Source: Candidatus Competibacter phosphatis
Lineage (GTDB): Bacteria; Pseudomonadota; Gammaproteobacteria; Competibacterales; Competibacteraceae
Direction of reading: 5' to 3'
Assembly (NCBI RefSeq): GCF_012939995.1
Contig: NZ_SPMZ01000008.1
Span: forward strand, 93 to 64,092
DNA length: 64,000 nucleotides
A program made the translations under genes and the position numbers. Of this stretch, positions 51,276 through 59,980 are shown piece by piece. Each line of letters opens with the position of its first letter. The stretch's first letter is position 1. The notes beneath the pieces were generated by a model that had not been told where the DNA came from, made no database searches, and saw only the letters and a program-made list of their open reading frames with translations.

Positions 51276-51992
51276 ATGACCATGCGCTTAATCTGGTCAC
51301 GGATTCAAACGGTGCTGCTCGACATGGATGGCACGCTGCTGGATCTGCGTTTCGATAATCATTTCTGGCGAGAATTGGTGCCAGTGCGCTACGCCGAGCG
51401 TCACGGTTTGCCGCTGGCCCGCGCGCGTGCCGAGGTGGCGGCTCGCACCCGGTTGGTGGAGGGGACACTGGCTTGGTATTGCCTGGACCACTGGAGTCGG
51501 GAACTGGCGCTGGACATCGCGACCCTCAAGCGCGAGATCGCCCATCTGATCGCCGTGCATCCCCATGTCGTGGAATTTCTGAACGCGCTGCGCGTCGCCG
51601 GCAAGCGAGTGGTGTTGGTGACCAACGCCCACCCGCGCAGTCTGGCGCTGAAGATGGAGAAGACCCGCTTGGCCGGATACTTCGATGTCATCGTATGCGC
51701 GCACGATCTGGGTCTGGTCAAGGAACAGCCGGAGTTCTGGCCGCGCTTGCGCGAAGTGGAACCATTCGACCCGGAGACGACGCTATTGGTGGACGACAAT
51801 CTGGCGATCCTGCGCACGGCGCGGGCACAGGGGATCGCTTATCTGGTGTCGGTGCTGCGGCCGGATTCCGCCGACCCGCCCAAACCCTCGGGCGAGTTTC
51901 CGGCGATTCACGATTTTTCCGGGCTGCTGCCGGTCAGTGACCGGACCGGTAGTGAGGCGGATGCTAAGATTGAGTGCAACTGGTTTCAATAG
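51276..51992 (+). CDS. yrfG: GMP/IMP nucleotidase YrfG (HAD family)
   Basis: 238 residues. HAD motif I LLDMDGTLLDLRFDNHFW, the family-specific ARTRLVEGTLAWYCLDHW segment, motif II VLVTNAHPRSL, motif III Lys in GLVKEQPEFW and motif IV TTLLVDDNLAIL. YrfG dephosphorylates GMP and IMP. ATG 51276 is used; a TTG at 51270 also lies in frame. Confidence 0.9.
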   Translation: MTMRLIWSRIQTVLLDMDGTLLDLRFDNHFWRELVPVRYAERHGLPLARARAEVAARTRLVEGTLAWYCLDHWSRELALDIATLKREIAHLIAVHPHVVEFLNALRVAGKRVVLVTNAHPRSLALKMEKTRLAGYFDVIVCAHDLGLVKEQPEFWPRLREVEPFDPETTLLVDDNLAILRTARAQGIAYLVSVLRPDSADPPKPSGEFPAIHDFSGLLPVSDRTGSEADAKIECNWFQ

Positions 51993-52100
51993 GGTGGAGC
52001 CGTCCAACCCACGCTGGTGAAAACTGCTCGATTCGATGGAAGGTGGTTTTTCTATAACTGAATAGAATATTTTCAGTATTTAATATTAAGTTTAATAATA

Positions 52101-52742
52101 ATGAATGATCCCAATCCTGCAACTTTTTCAGCGTCGGCGGCGGATGCCCTGGTTGCGTGCCACGACTGCGATTTGCTCTATCGCAAGCGGCCGCTGCGTG
52201 AAGGGGAAAAGGCCCGTTGTGCCCGTTGCGGCGCGTTGCTGTATACCCGCAAGCCGAACAGCATCGAACGCACCCTGACGCTGGCGCTGGCCGCGCTGAT
52301 TCTGTTTGCGCTGGCTAATATCTACCCGCTGTTGGATTTTCAGTTTCAGGGCCGCGCGCAACAGAGCTCGGTACTCAGCGGCGTTCGGGAATTGTACGCA
52401 CAGGGCATGTGGACCCTGGCGATGGTGGTGTTCGTCGCTAGCATCCTGGCACCGTTGCTGAAGCTTCTGGCGTTGCTTTACGTGTTGCTGCCGCTGCATT
52501 TTGGTCGCCGGCCCTGGCGGATGGCGCAGGTGTTCCGCTGGATCGAAACTCTGCATCCCTGGGCCATGACCGAGGTGTACCTGTTGGGGGTGCTGGTGGC
52601 ATTCGTGAAGCTGTCCGATATCGCCACCATCGTGCCGGGGGTGGCGCTGTATTCCTTCGCGGCGCTGATCGTGGTGATGGCCGCCACCGACGCCGCGCTG
52701 GAACCGGAGGCGATCTGGGAACGCCTGGAGCCGTGCCGATGA
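52101..52742 (+). CDS. PqiA-type membrane protein, first half
   Basis: 213 residues. Zinc-ribbon pairs CHDCDLLYR and CARCGALLY at the N-terminus, then four helices with the PqiA pattern (LANIYPLLDF, SSVLSGVRELYAQGMWTLAM, TEVYLLGVLVAFVKLSDIATIVPG). E. coli PqiA is one 417-residue protein with two such repeats; here the two halves are separate, overlapping genes (ATGA with the next gene). It belongs to the PqiABC/Mam intermembrane lipid-transport system. Confidence 0.9.
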   Translation: MNDPNPATFSASAADALVACHDCDLLYRKRPLREGEKARCARCGALLYTRKPNSIERTLTLALAALILFALANIYPLLDFQFQGRAQQSSVLSGVRELYAQGMWTLAMVVFVASILAPLLKLLALLYVLLPLHFGRRPWRMAQVFRWIETLHPWAMTEVYLLGVLVAFVKLSDIATIVPGVALYSFAALIVVMAATDAALEPEAIWERLEPCR

Positions 52743-53383
52743 ACCCTGGTTTGCCCATCACCGCTGCGCGCGCCGCGCTGGCCCGTTGTCACGCCTGCCA
52801 TTTGTTGAGCCGGATGAAACCGCTGCCGCCGGGTAGCCACGCCCATTGCCCGCGCTGTGGGGCCGCGTTGCACCTGCGCAAGCCCGATAGTCTGGCGCGC
52901 GCCTGGGCGCTGACGCTGGCGGCCTACATTCTCTATATTCCCGCCAATACCCTACCGATCATGACGGTGGTGTCGATGGGGCACGGCGAGCCGGACACCA
53001 TCCTCAGCGGGGTGCGGGTACTGATCGCGGGTGGCCTGTGGCCGTTGGCTTTGTTGGTGTTTTTCGCCAGTGTGGTGGTGCCGGTGCTGAAGCTGTTCGC
53101 ACTGACCTACTTGCTGGTTTCGGTGTGGCGCAAATCGCGCTGGCGCCCCAGGGACCGCACCGTCCTGTACCGCATCACCGAGGCGGTCGGGCGCTGGTCG
53201 ATGATCGACGTGTTCATGATTTCGATCCTGGTGGCGCTGGTCAAACTCGGTGCCATCGCCACGATCGAACCGGGCGCGGGCGCGCTGGCCTTTGCCTCCG
53301 TCGTGATCGTCACTATGTTCGCCGCCATGAGCTTCGATCCCCGCCTGATCTGGGATGCGTTGGAGAACCCCGATGAGCGATAA
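52739..53383 (+). CDS. PqiA-type membrane protein, second half
   Basis: 214 residues, the same layout as its upstream neighbour: CHACHLLSR and CPRCGAALH zinc-ribbon pairs, then helices with YIPANTLPIMTVVSMG, DTILSGVRVLIAGGLWPLAL and MIDVFMISILVALVKLGAIATIEPG. ATG 52739 overlaps the preceding stop, and its own end overlaps the pqiB start at 53373. It probably pairs with the first half to form the inner-membrane part of the lipid transporter. Confidence 0.9.
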   Translation: MNPGLPITAARAALARCHACHLLSRMKPLPPGSHAHCPRCGAALHLRKPDSLARAWALTLAAYILYIPANTLPIMTVVSMGHGEPDTILSGVRVLIAGGLWPLALLVFFASVVVPVLKLFALTYLLVSVWRKSRWRPRDRTVLYRITEAVGRWSMIDVFMISILVALVKLGAIATIEPGAGALAFASVVIVTMFAAMSFDPRLIWDALENPDER

Positions 53384-55085
53384 CGACAGTCGACACCCAG
53401 ACTTGAATGGGAGCGATTCCTTACCTGACGCGGTCGTGGAAAAACGCCGTGGCTTTTCGATCGTCTGGTTGATTCCCCTGGTCGCGGCGCTGGTCGGCGC
53501 CTGGCTGGCCTACAAGACCTTGAGCGAACAAGGACCGATCATCACTCTCACCTTCCGGGAAGGCACGGGCTTGGACGCCGGCAAGACCAAGATCAAATAC
53601 AAGGCCCTGGATGTCGGCGTGGTGGAAACTGTCCGATTCGGTCCGGATCTGTCCGAGGTCATCGTGACGGCTCGAATGAGCAAGGAAGTGGAGCGGCACC
53701 TGGGCGAAAACAGTCGGTTTTGGGTGGTGCGGCCCCGGCTAGGGTTCGGCGGCGTGTCGGGGTTGGAAACCGTGGTATCCGGAACCTATATCGAAGTGGA
53801 ATTCGGCGACGGCAATCCGGCCAGGACCTTCGCCGGGCTTGAACAACCGCCGATCGTCAGGACCGATACTCCCGGTCACCGCTATTTGTTGCTGACTGAC
53901 CGACTGGGTTCGATCCAACGGGGTTCGCCGATTTATTTCCGCGACATTCAGGTGGGTGAAGTGTTGACAACCCAGTTGGCCGAAGACAAGCGGAACGTGC
54001 TGGTGCATGTGTTCGTGAACGCGCCTTACGACCGCCTGGTGCGCGACCACAGTCGATTTTGGAAAACCAGCGGTTTCGAGGTCTCGCTCGGCGCGCAGGG
54101 CATCGACGTGAGAATGGAATCGCTGTTGTCCTTGTTGTTGGGCGGCATCGCCTTCGATACCTCGGTCCACGACGAAACGGACTCGCCGAGCCGGGACGGT
54201 ACCCAGTTTCGGTTGTACGACAGCTTTGCCGATATCGCCGAATCATCCTATACCCGTCGCGATTCCTATCTGATGTATTTCGAGGGTTCGGTGCGGGGCT
54301 TGAGCGTGGGTGCACCCGTGGAGATTCGCGGTCTCAAGATCGGCAAGGTGACCGAAGTGAAGCTCGACATCGATCTGAAGACCGGCAACATCCGCGTGCC
54401 GGTGCTCGTGGAGTTGGAACTGGAGCGCATCCTGTCAGCGGAACAAGTCAAGCAATTTGACGAGACCTACGGCGCGCTCCGCGCGGAAGGCCGCCGGCCC
54501 GGCATGGAGCACATGGTCAAGCACGGGCTACGGGCGCAGTTGAAAACGGGCAGCCTGCTGACTGGCCAACTTTTTGTCGAGTTGGATTTTTATCCCGACA
54601 GTCCGCCACTGGAGCTGGTTTACGGCGGACAGTATCCCGAGATCCCGACGGTGCCGGGTACGCTGGAAGCCTTCCAGAAGACGGCCATGGATATCTTGAA
54701 TGGCCTGCGTAAGCTGCCCCTGGATCAAATCGCCAACGAGCTGCTGGGAACGATGCAGGGCGCCAACCATCTGGTTAATGCCCCGGAATGGCGAGCGACG
54801 ATTCGCTCCCTGGATGCGACCTTGAAGGATGTGCGGGTGCTGGCGCAAACCGCCGACCGGCAAGTAGCCACGCTGGCCGTCGATGCCGGGAAAACCCTGG
54901 GCGCCGCGCGCAACACCCTGGACAGCTTTGATCCCGAGGCGCCGTTGATGGTCGATCTCGCCAATACCTTGGAGGAACTGGCGGCGGCGGCTCGTTCCAT
55001 CCGCGCCTTGAGCGACTATTTGGACCGCCATCCCGAATCTCTGCTGTATGGCAAGGGCGGACCCGGACCTGGAGCAAAGCAATGA
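53373..55085 (+). CDS. pqiB: PqiB-type MCE-domain protein
   Basis: 570 residues. One N-terminal helix (FSIVWLIPLVAALVGAWLAY) followed by three MCE domains, each starting with a hydrophobic strand pattern: ITLTFREGTGLDAGKTKIKYK, then YLLLTDRLGSIQRGSPIYFR, then YLMYFEGSVRGLSVGAPVEI. After them comes a long helical region (about 430-560) that would form the periplasm-spanning needle. It anchors in the inner membrane and shuttles lipids toward the outer membrane. Both ends overlap neighbouring operon genes. Confidence 0.93.
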   Translation: MSDNDSRHPDLNGSDSLPDAVVEKRRGFSIVWLIPLVAALVGAWLAYKTLSEQGPIITLTFREGTGLDAGKTKIKYKALDVGVVETVRFGPDLSEVIVTARMSKEVERHLGENSRFWVVRPRLGFGGVSGLETVVSGTYIEVEFGDGNPARTFAGLEQPPIVRTDTPGHRYLLLTDRLGSIQRGSPIYFRDIQVGEVLTTQLAEDKRNVLVHVFVNAPYDRLVRDHSRFWKTSGFEVSLGAQGIDVRMESLLSLLLGGIAFDTSVHDETDSPSRDGTQFRLYDSFADIAESSYTRRDSYLMYFEGSVRGLSVGAPVEIRGLKIGKVTEVKLDIDLKTGNIRVPVLVELELERILSAEQVKQFDETYGALRAEGRRPGMEHMVKHGLRAQLKTGSLLTGQLFVELDFYPDSPPLELVYGGQYPEIPTVPGTLEAFQKTAMDILNGLRKLPLDQIANELLGTMQGANHLVNAPEWRATIRSLDATLKDVRVLAQTADRQVATLAVDAGKTLGAARNTLDSFDPEAPLMVDLANTLEELAAAARSIRALSDYLDRHPESLLYGKGGPGPGAKQ

Positions 55086-55690
55086 ACGATCGACTATCGA
55101 TGGCGGCCCGCGCGGCGCTGCTGGGTGGAGTTTTGGCGCTGACGGGGTGCGCCGGCAGCGAATCGGTGCGCTATTATGTACTAAGTGCCACACCGACGGG
55201 ACCGAGTGGTGCGGCAGTTCGGGATATCCCCGTCGGTGTCGGTCCCGTGGAGTTGCCGGAATATCTTGATCGGCCTCAGATTGTAACTCGTACTAGTCAG
55301 AATGAGTTGAACGTGGCCGATTTCGATCGCTGGGCCGAGTCGCTTAAGGACAATACGATTCGGGTGCTGGCCGAAAATTTGGCGATGCTGTTGCCAAGCC
55401 AGCGGGTGTCCGTATACCCCTGGAAGCGAGCGACGCCGGTCGACTATCAGATCACCGTCCAGGTTAGCCGGTTCGACCGGATGGAGAATGGGGAAAGCGT
55501 GTTCGCCATGCGATGGCGCGTGTTCGACGGCGGTGGCAAGGAGCTGTTGTCGCGGACATCGGCCTACCGGGAGACTCCGACCGGATCGGATTACGCGGCG
55601 ACGGTGGCTGCCATGAACCGGAATCTGGAAGCGTTCAGTCGCGATGTCGCATTAAAGATTGAAGCGTTATCAACCGGCTCCGGTCGCTGA
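55082..55690 (+). CDS. pqiC: PqiC-type outer-membrane lipoprotein
   Basis: 202 residues with signal peptide and lipobox LTGC. The DUF330/ABC-type transport auxiliary domain follows: RYYVLSATPTG, VGVGPVELPEYLDRPQIVTR, WAESLKDNTIRVLAENLAMLL and VQVSRFDRMENG. PqiC docks the PqiB needle at the outer membrane. Its ATG overlaps the pqiB stop, completing a four-gene pqiA-pqiA-pqiB-pqiC operon. Confidence 0.92.
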   Translation: MNDRLSMAARAALLGGVLALTGCAGSESVRYYVLSATPTGPSGAAVRDIPVGVGPVELPEYLDRPQIVTRTSQNELNVADFDRWAESLKDNTIRVLAENLAMLLPSQRVSVYPWKRATPVDYQITVQVSRFDRMENGESVFAMRWRVFDGGGKELLSRTSAYRETPTGSDYAATVAAMNRNLEAFSRDVALKIEALSTGSGR

Positions 55691-55775
55691 CGGAGGCCGG
55701 CCAGCCGATCCACTCTTGTGCCAAGGGATTCCGCCGGTCGTGCGAACGACTGCTAGCGGCGAGGGGAACACGGTC

Positions 55776-56996
55776 ATGCAGGAACTTCAGCCCGGACAAA
55801 ATCGCCCGATCGGTAACGGTCGGGTTAACGTCGGCGTTGTTGGCGAACCGTGCGAGGATTTTGCCGCCAGCACGCAGGCGGGTGCGCTGCTGTTGGCCGC
55901 CGACGGCCGGATTCTCGACCCCGACGACCTGGTGAGTGCCGAGCAGCCGCAATCTCGCGATGGATCGGTGAGGTTCGCCGAGTCGCCCGGCGAGTTCCGA
56001 GTGGATCTGGATGTCGTGCCGGCGGCGGCGGCCCGCATCGCTATCGTGTTGACGGTCCGGCCTGGACTGGGGCCGGGGACGACTTTCGGGGTGTTTGCCT
56101 CGATTCGCAGTTGGTTGGCGGATGCGGCGGGCCAGCCGCTGCTGGTTTTTCCGCTGCCGCTGGCCAGTCGTGGCGAAACCGCCATGATTCTGGCGGAACT
56201 GTACCGCCATCAAGGGCAATGGAAATTCCGGGCTGTAGGGCAGGGATTCGCGGCGGGGCTACCGGCGCTGGCGGCGCATTTTGGCCTGCGCTTGCCGGAA
56301 CCCGCGCCGAATGAAACTCCCTCCGGTGGGATGGGACAACGGCGCAAGCCAGCGCGGCCGGAGGGGCTCGCCGCGTTCAGCGGCACTGGATTTTGCGTGC
56401 ATCCAGAAGGCTACGTACTGACCAATCATCACGTCATTGAGGGTGCGAGCGAAATCCTGGCCCGCTCGCCGCGCCAGCGCTGCCGGTTGGAGCCGGTGTT
56501 TGCCGACCCGACCAACGATCTAGCGTTGTTGCGTTCCGATACCCCCCTGTCCGGCATGGCGGTGTTTCGCGAGGGCTCGTCGGCCCGCTTGGGCGAGACG
56601 GTAATCGTGGTCGGCTATCCGCTGGGCGGCCTGCTCGGGTCGGGGCCGCAGGTGACCACCGGCAACGTCAGCTCCCTGATCGGTCCCGGTGACGATACCC
56701 GCGCTCTGCAATTCACCGCGCCGACCCAGGCCGGCAATAGCGGTGGACCGCTGCTGGATGGCGATGGCGCGGTGGTGGGTGTGGTCAGTTCGAAGCTGAA
56801 CGTGGTCCGGGTACACGAAATGACCGGCGACATTCCACAGAACGTCAATTTCGCTATCAAGTCGGCGCTGGCTCGCGAGTTTCTGGAGGCAGTCGGGGTG
56901 GACCACCAGTGCCGCGCGCCGCGTCCCGTTCGCTCTGTCGCCGAGATCGCTGCCGAGGCCCGCGATTTCGTACTTAAGATCGAGTGCCGGGAGTAA
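55776..56996 (+). CDS. TerD-domain / trypsin-like serine protease fusion
   Basis: 406 residues from ATG 55776 (GAGGGGAA upstream). Residues about 1-175 form a TerD stress-protein beta-sandwich (GALLLAADGRILDPDDLV, SPGEFRVDLDVVPAAAARIA, ETAMILAELYRHQGQWKFRAVG). Residues about 205-385 form a trypsin-like protease with His219 (TNHHVI), Asp248 (TNDLALL) and Ser322 (GNSGGPL). There is no signal peptide, so it should be cytoplasmic. TerD modules occur in stress and phage-defence-associated systems; joining one to an active-looking protease is uncommon. It starts 85 bases after pqiC. Confidence 0.85.
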   Translation: MQELQPGQNRPIGNGRVNVGVVGEPCEDFAASTQAGALLLAADGRILDPDDLVSAEQPQSRDGSVRFAESPGEFRVDLDVVPAAAARIAIVLTVRPGLGPGTTFGVFASIRSWLADAAGQPLLVFPLPLASRGETAMILAELYRHQGQWKFRAVGQGFAAGLPALAAHFGLRLPEPAPNETPSGGMGQRRKPARPEGLAAFSGTGFCVHPEGYVLTNHHVIEGASEILARSPRQRCRLEPVFADPTNDLALLRSDTPLSGMAVFREGSSARLGETVIVVGYPLGGLLGSGPQVTTGNVSSLIGPGDDTRALQFTAPTQAGNSGGPLLDGDGAVVGVVSSKLNVVRVHEMTGDIPQNVNFAIKSALAREFLEAVGVDHQCRAPRPVRSVAEIAAEARDFVLKIECRE

Positions 56997-57096
56997 GTTC
57001 GGACCCAAGTTTCTACACTCTGGGTAGATTGACTGGAATAGCATTGGGTTTATTTACATGTGTGACAATAGAACAGACATTATCTGGAACTAAGGA

Positions 57097-57915
57097 ATGG
57101 ATGTTTTGGAAACCAATAACAATCTTATTTTTTTATTTAATAAATATTTCGAAGTTATTTCGGCGGATACACAGGAACATCTGCAGAAATGTTGGCGGCT
57201 ACGATACCAAGTCTATTGCTTAGAATCGAAGGTCTCTGGATTTTATCCAGACTGTTATCCAGAGGGTCTGGAGCGTGATCTGTATGACGAGCGTTCTGTG
57301 CATAGTCTGCTCATCCATAAGCCCAGTGGTAAGATCGCTGGTACAGTGAGGATAATACTGCCAATACCGGGAAACTCTGGCGCGCTGTTTCCAGTCGAGG
57401 AATTCGCTGGTCATTCGTTTTACACGGATGATGTATCCTTGAGAAATCTGCCTCGATCGCAGCTTGGTGAAATTTCGCGACTGATTATCGCCCCAGAGTT
57501 TCGGGTACGAAAAGGAGAATCGTTAAGTGCACAAGGATTAACGAAGAATACTGATTGTTCCACAGAATATGGCAATCAGTGTGAAAGCTATTTACCATTG
57601 AAAGAGCAGAATTCCAGTAAGAATGAACAACGTCGGAGTTTTCCTCATACAATTCTGGGTTTATTTGTGGCAATCGTGCGAATGAGTGCCGAGAATAATT
57701 TAACTTATTGGTATGCGGGAATGGAGCCGCTTTGTGCGAGGTTGCTTCAAGCTTTTGGTATTCGTTTTACACAAATTAGTCCTATTGTTGATTATTATGG
57801 CTCCTGTCAAAGTTATCTAGGGAATATTTCAGATGTCTTGAGAGGAATTTATCGGACAAATCCAGAAATATGGGTTTTATTGACTAATGATGGCGTATTT
57901 TTTTTCGCATTCTGA
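57097..57915 (+). CDS. PEP-CTERM/exosortase-associated acyltransferase (TIGR03694-like)
   Basis: 272 residues. NKYFEVISADTQEHLQKCWR, LRYQVYCLESKVSGFY, RDLYDERSVHSLLIHKPSGK, IAGTVRIILPIPG and GEISRLIIAPEFRVR match the N-acyl amino-acid synthase-like acyltransferases linked to exosortase systems. A charged low-complexity insert (about 148-180) precedes LGLFVAIVRMSAENNLTYWYAGMEPLCARLL, the second half of the GNAT-like fold. It ends after T8 (57898-57905); one T fewer would change only the last few residues. It begins an AT-rich island. No exosortase is in the window. Confidence 0.78.
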   Translation: MDVLETNNNLIFLFNKYFEVISADTQEHLQKCWRLRYQVYCLESKVSGFYPDCYPEGLERDLYDERSVHSLLIHKPSGKIAGTVRIILPIPGNSGALFPVEEFAGHSFYTDDVSLRNLPRSQLGEISRLIIAPEFRVRKGESLSAQGLTKNTDCSTEYGNQCESYLPLKEQNSSKNEQRRSFPHTILGLFVAIVRMSAENNLTYWYAGMEPLCARLLQAFGIRFTQISPIVDYYGSCQSYLGNISDVLRGIYRTNPEIWVLLTNDGVFFFAF

Positions 57916-58038
57916 GTGACTTTGATTATACCTATGCTGGTTTTATAAGATAAATAAATACATGCTTGTCTGATTTCTTGCTGTTTTTCTGTGGTTAATT
58001 TAAAAAAAGTAAGTATTCAAAATACTTAGGGGGAATTA

Positions 58039-58478
58039 TCAACCGCGCTTTACGGCCATTATTAGGGATTCTCGCTATTTTTTCTTGCTAGTGAGGCAGT
58101 GTTTACAGAGGAGTTACCAATTGTTGTCGTTCATTCGGCAACTCACCCTAAGGCTTTTTTTTTTCGCAAAGTGCACTCAGGGCTATTTTTGGAATGCGCC
58201 TAAGAAAAATGGGAGGATGGCTCACCGATCAGAGTTTTTGTAATGCCCGATGAGCATCCTTTGCATATTTCATTTTCAAAGAATGTCCTTCGTGTTTTTT
58301 CCTTATCAATTACGTGCCGCATGGAATCGTTTAGTATTTTCAGGTACGGGAGAAGAGCCAATTATAGTAAAATCCGAACAAAAAAATGCGCGCGATTGTA
58401 GGCTCAACGCCTGGCGCTATAGGTTATTTGAGTAGGTCGATGATCGATGAATCTGTTAAACCTATTTCTAGTGATTAA
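58039..58478 (+). pseudogene. PstS-like periplasmic binding protein, five homopolymer frame breaks
   Basis: As written no long frame exists. If the T6 at 58078-58083, T10 at 58155-58164, A5 at 58205-58209, T6 at 58295-58300 and A7 at 58380-58386 are each shortened (by one; the T10 by two), the pieces join. They read LRPLLGILAIFLASEAVFTE (signal peptide), LPIVVVHSATHPKAF, SQSALRAIFGMRLRKWEDG, SPIRVFVMPDEHPLHISFSK, NVLRVFPYQLRAAWNRLVF, SGTGEEPIIVKSEQK and GSTPGAIGYLSRSMIDESVK. This is a short phosphate-ABC-transporter-type substrate-binding protein of about 145 residues, as found next to sensory proteins. The end is TAA 58476-58478; no ATG start was found, so the 5' limit is uncertain. Confidence 0.7.
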
Positions 58479-58604
58479 TTGGGGTTCGACAAAAATTTCC
58501 TTATATTGAGTATGGGAAGACTTTATTCAATACAGCGTGGAAGATGAATAAAAATATTATTAATCTCTCAATTTTGTCGCGGCTTCGGTGCGATATGCTT
58601 TGTT

Positions 58605-59818
58605 ATGATCTCTGTGATATCCGGTTGGGTCATGGCCGGGTTGTTTTACATCGCCATTTTTTTTAATAGTATCTGAGCGAGTGTTAGCTATTGAGTTGAG
58701 TGAGGATGTTCAAGTGCATGGATTTTTAACCCAGGGATACTTTCTAACATCAGATAATAATATTTTTGGAACGAGTGACTCGGAAGGGAGTTTTGACTTT
58801 ACTGAAGCTGGATTAAATGCTTCCTGGGCACCTAATACTGATTTGCGACTAGCAGGGCAGGTGTTGTTTCGACGTGCTGGAGTCGGGCACCAGAATGATG
58901 TGGAATTGGATTTTGGTGTGGTCGATTATACTGCTTTTTCAACAAATGATTATCGTATTGGGGTAAGTTTTGGGCGCTTTAAAATCCCGTTTGGTTTATA
59001 CAACGATACCCGCGATGTGATTTTTACCCGACCGACAATATTGTTACCTCAATCTATCTATCAGGAACGTACTCGAGATTTGGCTATATCTGCGGATGGC
59101 GGGATTTTTTTATGGTGAGTATCGAAATGATTGGGGAGATATGTTCTTAGAGCTTGGGGCAGGAATACCAAGGGGTGCCAGTTTAGATTCTGAAGTCGCT
59201 ATCCTTGGGTTTGATTATCCGGGAAACACTACTTCAAAGATGTCATACATTGGTCGGCTAAGCTATGATATTGATGGTGGAAAGTATCGTATGGCCATCA
59301 GCTCTGCGTATGTGGATACTCGCTACAATCCAAAATTTCTTCCACCTGACGATCTACCGGCACTAAAAGATATCTTTACTCCTGTGATTTTTTTCAGTGC
59401 AATATAATAGGGAAAAAACTGAGTATTACAGCAGAATATGCGATTCGTGGAATTCAAGAGACTGTTAATGATGGAGCATCGAATTTAGATATTTCTGGTG
59501 AAAGCTATTACTTACAAGCACTATATAGGCTTAATCAGAATTGGCAAGCTGTTGTGCGCTATGATGTCCTTTATAATAATCGTGATGACAAAGATGGGTG
59601 GAAATACCAATCTTTAACTGGAAGGCCAAATTACACACAATTTGCTAAGGATTGGACATTTGGAGTCCGCTATTATTTAGATCCATCTTTTTTTGATTGC
59701 TGCTGAGTATCATTATGTCAATGGCGTTGCTTGGTTACCACTTCAAGATAATCCTGACCCTGGTAATTGGGAGCAACGATGGCATATGTTTTCCATGGCA
59801 GTTGGTTATCAATTTTAA
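58605..59818 (+). pseudogene. Outer-membrane porin-like beta-barrel, five homopolymer frame breaks
   Basis: Pieces in different frames join if one base is removed from T8 (58657-58664), T7 (59105-59111), T7 (59388-59394), A6 (59413-59418) and T7 (59688-59694). The product begins with a signal peptide (AGLFYIAIFLIVSERVLAIE) and shows barrel strands such as VQVHGFLTQGYFLTSDNN, DLRLAGQVLFRRAG, GVSFGRFKIPFGLYNDTRDV, NDWGDMFLELGAGIPRG, WQAVVRYDVLYNN and FGVRYYLDPSFLIAAEYHYV, ending in Phe (AVGYQF) as outer-membrane proteins do. About 404 residues. The start is ATG 58605 or 58632. It lies between the PstS-like gene and the GGDEF-EAL gene. Confidence 0.75.
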
Positions 59819-59980
59819 ATATAGATTCTGAAGGTTAATGATTTATTTTAATGTTTATGGTTAAATATATCGTTTTTTACTGCACCAGATTGGCATAAGT
59901 TTTCGCTGAGACAAGATGCGGTTTTTTTGGATCACTCCGACTATCCAAGGTATAGTAGAAAATGATCCCGCCGACACGCC

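Noticed and set aside
57126-57132. T7 near the start of the acyltransferase as a frame break
   Set aside because: The frame is continuous from ATG 57097 through this run into the conserved NKYFEV segment.
58250-58435. Independent 61-residue ORF starting MSILCIFHFQ
   Set aside because: Its second half matches the middle of the reconstructed PstS-like protein (FPYQLRAAWNRLVFSGTG); it is a fragment in one of the shifted frames.
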